Of a stretch of 64,000 nt of DNA, positions 59,175 to 64,000 are shown one piece after another. The stretch is from Flavobacteriales bacterium (GTDB lineage: Bacteria; Bacteroidota; Bacteroidia; Flavobacteriales_F; PHOS-HE28). How positions within the stretch are numbered: the stretch's first letter is position 1; every line of letters starts with the position of its first letter. Below the pieces are notes generated by a model. That model was not told the origin of the DNA, did not search any database, and saw only the letters and a program-made list of their open reading frames with translations. Made by a program: the position numbers and the translations under genes. Where the stretch lies: contig JACJZI010000010.1 of NCBI GenBank assembly GCA_020635655.1, forward strand, positions 62,001 through 126,000. The letters are read 5' to 3'.

Positions 59175-62100
59175 ATGCGCACCCTTCTGCGTCCTTTCCT
59201 ATTGGTCTTCATCGCCGGTGGCATCGCCGCCCGCGCACAGGCCCCTCCGCGTTCAAGTACCAGGCCGTCATGCGTGATGCCGAAAGCAATCCCATGCCGA
59301 ACCGGTCCTCGACATCCAGATCAACGTACGGCACGGCACCGGGCAACCCGTTGCTGTATTCCGAGACACAGAGCGTGGTGACCAATGACGGCCTGTTCGC
59401 CTTGAGGTCGGTCGCGGTACCGGCCGGATCCTCCGGACACGCTGCTCAGCCCGATGTGCTGCCATTCGATGGAGGTGTTGCGGACATCGATGGCACCGGT
59501 GTCCTTACGTCCATGGGCACCGAGGAGTTCCTGAGCGTGCCTACGCCCTGCATCGCGGCACACAGCAGCAATGTGCCCGACGGCACCGAGGTGGGTCAGG
59601 TGATGCATTGGGATGGCGGCGAATGGTGGCCGACAGCGGACTGTACGTGGTGGGAAGCGGTTCGGCATCGGCACCACGCAGCCGGGAGCACCGTTGTGAT
59701 CGAGGCGACAGTTCGGGGCGGGCGATCCGTACATCAGCAGTTCGAGAACCTCGGGAGCAACAAACAACTGGGACTTCAGCAGGCTCCACTTCCGGCCAGG
59801 GTGAGTTCGGCGGGCGTTTTCAGTAACGTGCCCAATTCAGGGACCGCGGTGCCCAGCCTTCCTGGCGGACAGCACAGGTCAAGCTGGCATCGGAACCACT
59901 GCAACCCATAAGTCCGCTGACCGTTGAAGCGGACTAGCACGACCGGTTCGGCGCTCGTGTCGCGGGGGCGACCGCCTCCAAAGCATTCGTCAATTGTCGC
60001 ACCGACCGCGCCTGCGTCCTCACCTCCGGGGTTGCTCATCACGGACTCTGCTCGCGATCCCGTCGCGTTCTTCATCGCGGACAAGTACGGCAACGTGGGC
60101 CCTCGGTACACAGGACCTGCCGGGCTTACGCCCTCTCGATCAGAGAGCCGCAACGTCCTGGAAGACATACTTCCAGACAGGGATACACCCACCGAGGACG
60201 ACTCTGTCTTCACAGCCACGGATAGCACGGATTGGTCATCGAGCAGGGTACTCCGGACGCTCTTTCGAGCCGCCTTCATCGATGGAACGACCGGAAATGT
60301 GGGCGTCGGTACCACTGAGCCTGCACGTTTGACAGTACGCGATGAGGTCGCTGAAGGCCCGGTCGCATTCGCTTCCACGGCCTCCAGGCACCAATGTGGT
60401 TGAGTCTCCGCCATGTGGCGACGGTGGTGGAACGCACGACGGTTACCTCGCTTTGTGTGAGGATCTGTTCCCATGTATAGGGAGACCGCGACTTCAACGA
60501 TGCGACGATGGTCTTTAGCCAGGAGGCAACATCGGTATCGGCGATACCATGCCCGGAAGCGCCCTTGAGCATCCGGTCCCGCAATGAACTCTATGGAGCG
60601 GTTCAAGAACGGCGACATCCCGACCAACAGGGACTTCGTCATCGGTACGACGGACAATGGGGGCTTGAACATCGGGGAGGACACCACCAGTGTATCGCGA
60701 GCCGCCTGTTCATCGATGCGGTGAGCCACGGCAATGTGGGCATCGGCACCCCACGCCGGACCAGAAGCTCCACATCCGCGCATCAACGACGGCGGCGTGG
60801 TGATCCATCTGCTGAACACCGCGAGCGTGGCGAACGACGGCTGGGACATCGGTCATCTGTGGCGATCCGCTCGCCGAACGCGATGGAGCACTGGCTTCTC
60901 CGAACCCGTAGCCCTCACACTCGGGCATGGGTCTGGCCGCATGGTCATCCTACTCCGGCGGCAACGTGGGCATCAATGAGCCGATGCCCAACGCCACATT
61001 GCAGGCGTCAGCCGATCCGCGGCGCATCCCGAAGCGGCGATCGATCTGGTGGAAGGCACCGGTATCGCGTTGTTCGGCCCGATCGACGATGACTCATCTC
61101 GCGTCTGACAGCCACCGATCCAGGCGCGCGAGCAGGTTCCGGTGGAGGCGTGGCGGCTCCGGTGCTTCTGCTAACCCGCCTCGCTGGGCCTGCAGCCGCT
61201 GGGGCTATCAGGGTGCACGCGGCCACAGCCATCCGGAACGACCAGAGCGATCACCTCGGATTGGGAAACTGGGATGGTCTTTCCGATCCCACGGATATCG
61301 TGGATGTCGTGACCCCATGGCTTGATCCATACTTGCGATCAGCGATCAGCAACACGGCCTGTACGGTGATCAGGACTGCGCTCGGTCATCTGCACGATCC
61401 AATCCGCTCAGGGATGGTTCTTTCGTCATTTCCGGGTCGACAACGCTGATGAGAACGACTTGGCGATCCGGAACAACGGTTACCTCGGCGGGTAGGGTCC
61501 CCGAGGAGCAACTCGATGTCAACGGGCCATCCGTCTGGCAACACCAACGAACGACAACGAAGGACGATACGCTGGACGGTAGTGAATTCCAGGACGAACT
61601 GCCAGCAACTGCAGCTTCAGTTCCTGGTCGTCGGTGGCAACGGCGTGCTCAGCTACACCTGGTCGAACACGCCGCGCGTGGGTATCGGAACGACCATGCC
61701 TTCGGCCACGCTGCACGGAGGACAGCGAGCCATCGACTGCGGGCAACACCGCCCTGGTCGCACAACCAGGCCACCACCAGCAGCACCGTGACAGGACGAT
61801 CACCGCGTGGGTTGCAGGTGGAATGCACCGGCATCTGGGCGGCGATCCCGCGTCAGAAGAACATCGGTCTCTAGTGTCCGACGTCTCCGGACAGCAGGCA
61901 GCGGAGCAGAACATCGCCGCCTTGCTCAACGGCAATGTAGCGATCGGCGACGCGACCGGTCAGCACATCGGTACGGATGGGGAACAACGTGCTGGCCATC
62001 CAGAACGGAACGGCGCTCTGTTGCCGGTCCGGCATCACCGTGCCCGGTGGCATCCAGATCTTCTCGACGATGTCGCACCAGGCGGATCGTCCGTGTTCCA

Positions 62101-62300
62101 TCTCGGCGAACGGGGACGCAGCGCGATCCAGCTCAAGCAGCAGAACCGTTCGCGCCGAACAACGCGCCCTTGAACCCGTCTACGATGCCAGTGTGTCGAG
62201 ATCATCGACAACATGCGCACCCGCATCAACGAGCTGGAGGCGCGGTTGCAGTGCATTGGGTCTGCTGCTCTGAGGTACGGGAAGCGATCATGGAGCGATA
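59175..62300 (+). pseudogene. Frameshifted GIGT-repeat (tail-fibre-like) exported protein
   Basis: A signal peptide starts at ATG 59175 (RTLLRPFLLVFIAGGIAARA). It continues in a second frame as FKYQAVMRDAESNPMPN, LLYSETQSVVTNDGLFAL and GQVMHWDGGEWW, the usual N-terminus of Bacteroidota proteins of this type. At least six G(N)VGIGT-like repeats are spread over different frames: FGIGTTQPGAP (near 59665), GNVGVGTTEPARL (60296), GNVGIGTP (60733), GNVGINEPMPNATL (60965), RVGIGTTMPSATL (61675) and GNVAIGD (61931). A C-terminal coiled coil (EIIDNMRTRINELEARLQ) ends near 62255. The frame changes about every 30-150 nt, so no full product can be made as sequenced. Confidence 0.7.
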
Positions 62301-62310
62301 GCTTCACCCC

Positions 62311-62649
62311 ACGATCACCCTCCACATCATCATTTACAGCACGGATGCGGATGCCGACCGCGCGTTCTTCCGCGATGTGTTGAAGGCTACCCGCACGTGG
62401 ACGCCGGCCATGGCTGGTCGATTAAGCTGCCGCCCACCGAACTGGCGGTGCACCCGGACAAGGCCAACGATCGCCATGAACTTCACTTCGTATGCGATGA
62501 CATCGAGGCCACGCTCGATGAGCTGCGGGCGAAGGGTGTTGTGCACGGCGCGGTCACGGACCAGGGTTGGGGCTGGATGACCTCCTTCACATTGCGGAGG
62601 AGGGAAAGTGGGCATGTACTCAGGCCTAAGCCATCCGGTGGCCACTGAC
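62311..62649 (+). pseudogene. Frameshifted VOC (glyoxalase-like) family protein
   Basis: The pieces are ITLHIIIYSTDADADRAFFR then DV at about 62311-62390, HVDAGHGWSIKLPPTELAVH to about 62455, NDRHELHFVCDDIEATLDEL to about 62525, VTDQGWGWMTSFTL, and GGGKVGMYS in a third frame near 62594. This is one complete ~115-residue VOC domain in three frames, with shifts near 62390 and 62592. No ATG is seen at its 5' end. It converges on the intact GNAT gene and overlaps its 3' end. Confidence 0.7.
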
Positions 62650-63156
62650 CCATGAGCGCCGCACCGCGTGTATCAGCTCGTCCTCCTTCCGTCCGTTCTT
62701 GATGAAGGTGCCGGCCATGCGTGCTTCCAGCGTGAAGCCGGCCTTCTCCAGAACGCGCTGGGATGCAACGTTGCGACCGTAGGGCCGGGCGAAGATCCGG
62801 TCGATGTGCGGCATGACCCGGAAGCCGCGTTCCACTGCCTGCTTCACAGCTTCGGTCATGATGCCCTTGCCGCGGTGGGGTTTGGCCAGCCAATAGCCCA
62901 ACTCGGCGTTGCAGCGGTACACGTCGCTTTGCGGATGGAGCCCCACCGCACCGGCCACTTCCCCGTTCACCTCGATGGCCATGACCTGCGGTGGCTCATG
63001 GGCCATGAAGCGTTCCAGGAAAGCGCGGCCGTCAGCCTCGGTGTAAGGATGGGGAAAGGCATCGGTGAGGTTGTCCGCCACGGAGGGATCGTTGGCGTAT
63101 TTTACCAATGGGGATAGGTCACCCTCCTTGAAGGGACGAATGCGGAATGCGGACAT
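62626..63156 (-). CDS. GNAT family N-acetyltransferase (RimJ/RimL-like)
   Basis: 176 residues from ATG 63156; an in-frame ATG eight codons upstream is possible. The GNAT fold is clear: RIRPFKEGDLSPLVKYANDP, AIEVNGEVAGAVGLHP, AELGYWLAKPHRGKGIMTEA with the acetyl-CoA pyrophosphate loop HRGKGI, then ASQRVLEKAGFTLEARMAGT and the end GRKEDELIHA. RimJ/L-type members acetylate N-terminal amines of proteins or small amines; the substrate is unknown. A TACCTTGG box lies 20 nt upstream. Confidence 0.92.
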   Translation of the reverse strand: MSAFRIRPFKEGDLSPLVKYANDPSVADNLTDAFPHPYTEADGRAFLERFMAHEPPQVMAIEVNGEVAGAVGLHPQSDVYRCNAELGYWLAKPHRGKGIMTEAVKQAVERGFRVMPHIDRIFARPYGRNVASQRVLEKAGFTLEARMAGTFIKNGRKEDELIHAVRRSWVSGHRMA

Positions 63157-63176
63157 GGTGCGGATCGGAACCTGAC

Positions 63177-63184
63177 CCAAGGTA
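63177..63184 (-). promoter_or_regulatory. -7-like promoter box TACCTTGG
   Basis: A TAnnTT core 20 nt upstream of the GNAT gene start. Confidence 0.35.
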
Positions 63185-63198
63185 CCCGTCCCGTCCGA

Positions 63199-63846
63199 TC
63201 ACCGCATGTTGAGACAATATTCGGGAACGCTGCCGCAGAAGTTCGGGCATGGTGCCCCCACACGCATGTTCGTGATGTCCCCGGCCTGATCGGCGGTGGT
63301 GCCGGCCATCTTCACGGGCACCAGGTCGAAGGTCCACATCTTGTCAGCGGTCTTGCGTTCCACCAGGCCGAGCCCGTTCGCAACGGTCGTCGAGAGCACC
63401 TCGCGCAGCGCTTCCGCTCCGGCCTGCATGCAATAGGCTTTGCGTGACGCGGTGCTCGAAGCCTTCACAATGCCGACCGCTTCATCCTCATTGAGCATCG
63501 TCATGTCGGCAGCACCGCTGCTGATGCCGTTGTACATCCAGAACTTCAGGTCCGCTCCTGTCTCGGCCACGTGCATGCCTGCCGCATCGATCGGACCGGC
63601 CACGGCGGTGTACCTCCCCGCCGCATCCTTGGCCAGGTAGAAGCGCACGCCATCGGCCCCGTCGGCTTTCGCCATTTCAGCAAGATCCCCACCATCATAA
63701 TAGGCGACAAAGGGCAGCGTCGGACATGCCACCACAGGCGGGCAGGGCGAACTCGCGAAATAGTGGATAACGGCTCCCACGGCAGCACCCGCGAACAGAG
63801 TGCCTGTGAGCGCGGCCCAGTTGATCTTTCGATGACCTGATCCCAT
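63199..63846 (-). CDS. Membrane-anchored hypothetical protein
   Basis: 215 residues with one N-terminal transmembrane segment (WAALTGTLFAGAAVGAVIHYFA) followed by a soluble domain of about 180 residues. It has paired cysteines (PCPPVVAC, CPNFCGSVPEYC) that suggest disulfides, so the domain is probably periplasmic. I do not recognise the family. It is followed 42 nt later on the same strand by the GNAT gene and is divergent from the partial gene at 63917. Confidence 0.7.
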   Translation of the reverse strand: MGSGHRKINWAALTGTLFAGAAVGAVIHYFASSPCPPVVACPTLPFVAYYDGGDLAEMAKADGADGVRFYLAKDAAGRYTAVAGPIDAAGMHVAETGADLKFWMYNGISSGAADMTMLNEDEAVGIVKASSTASRKAYCMQAGAEALREVLSTTVANGLGLVERKTADKMWTFDLVPVKMAGTTADQAGDITNMRVGAPCPNFCGSVPEYCLNMR

Positions 63847-63865
63847 GATGTTCGGTATTGGTAAC

Positions 63866-63873
63866 GAAAGCTA
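63866..63873 (-). promoter_or_regulatory. -7-like promoter box TAGCTTTC
   Basis: Lies 19 nt upstream of ATG 63846. Confidence 0.4.
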
Positions 63874-63903
63874 AGAGAAAACCGCCGACCGGCAAGCCTG
63901 GCC

Positions 63904-63911
63904 TATCTTTC
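63904..63911 (+). promoter_or_regulatory. -7-like promoter box TATCTTTC at the start codon
   Basis: Ends 5 nt before ATG 63917, another near-leaderless arrangement. Confidence 0.4.
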
Positions 63912-63916
63912 CTTCC

Positions 63917-64000
63917 ATGTTGTCCGCACGCAAGCGATCGGCCGATGCACTGCATTGGTGCGCTACCGCGCTTTTGCTCGCGTATGCCCTGGTGGGCCCG
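63917..64000 (+). CDS. Partial CDS running off the window, N-terminal membrane segment
   Basis: The 28 codons present read LSARKRSADALHWCATALL and then LAYALVGP, a basic start followed by a hydrophobic helix. This is too little to name a family. The frame is supported by the promoter-like box just upstream and by its divergent placement. Confidence 0.5.
   Translation, partial: MLSARKRSADALHWCATALLLAYALVGP

Noticed and set aside
1..64000. tRNA, rRNA, riboswitch, prophage or integrase
   Set aside because: Reading both strands gave no tRNA cloverleaf with anticodon arms, no rRNA-like sequence, no known riboswitch core and no integrase or transposase motifs; a covariance-model search would be decisive.

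Overview
The window comes from a GC-rich member of the Bacteroidota, most likely a Flavobacteriales-type bacterium. The evidence is a set of type IX secretion (T9SS) hallmarks: gliding-motility-associated C-terminal domains, a PorP/SprF protein, several proteins ending in T9SS sorting-domain-like tails, an S46 dipeptidyl-peptidase, SPOR/TSP3 envelope proteins, and a TAnnTTTG-like box just upstream of many starts in place of Shine-Dalgarno sequences. No rRNA, tRNA, CRISPR array, integrase or insertion sequence was recognised.

Layout. 1-7.9 kb (minus): a translationally coupled giant HYR-domain adhesin, PorP/SprF and PD40 protein cassette. 8.0-10.5 kb (plus): a predicted Asp/Glu-specific dipeptidyl-peptidase (DPP11 type) and a pterin dehydratase. 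10.5-13.4 kb (minus): a DUF1573 protein, an S41 processing peptidase and a MORN-like protein. 13.5-18.4 kb (plus): a second CHU_C adhesin and a secreted lysyl-endopeptidase-like protease. 18.5-22.4 kb (minus): envelope proteins, including a barrel-TSP3-triple-SPOR fusion.

22.6-35.2 kb (minus): one tightly packed nine-gene unit. Read in the direction of transcription it is AsnB-like amidotransferase, GT4 glycosyltransferase, Wza-like export lipoprotein, Wzc-like tyrosine autokinase, RmlC epimerase, WecA/TagO-type initiating transferase, lytic transglycosylase, UvrA and a LOG-family protein. The first six make a Wzx/Wzy-type exopolysaccharide synthesis and export module. 35.3-38 kb holds lpdA and two small membrane proteins.

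38-58 kb is accessory-like. It holds secreted proteins (IgGFc-binding-like, LRR, kelch, beta-propeller, carbohydrate-binding-like), three of which share a ~250-residue C-terminal module ending in paired NDRD repeats. It also holds dispersed hairpin repeats and gene remnants (a pirin 3' end, a T9SS tail). Metabolic genes in between are an MDR oxidoreductase with a convergent Crp/Fnr regulator, PaaZ, pirin, and an LtaS-like phosphoglycerol transferase coupled to a glycerophosphodiesterase.

58.4-62.65 kb is dense with apparent frameshifts. Three recognisable genes are broken there (a T9SS beta-helix protein, a GIGT-repeat tail-fibre-like protein, a VOC protein), either by decay or by poor consensus sequence. 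The last 1.4 kb returns to intact genes (GNAT acetyltransferase, an anchored hypothetical, and a partial CDS running off the end).
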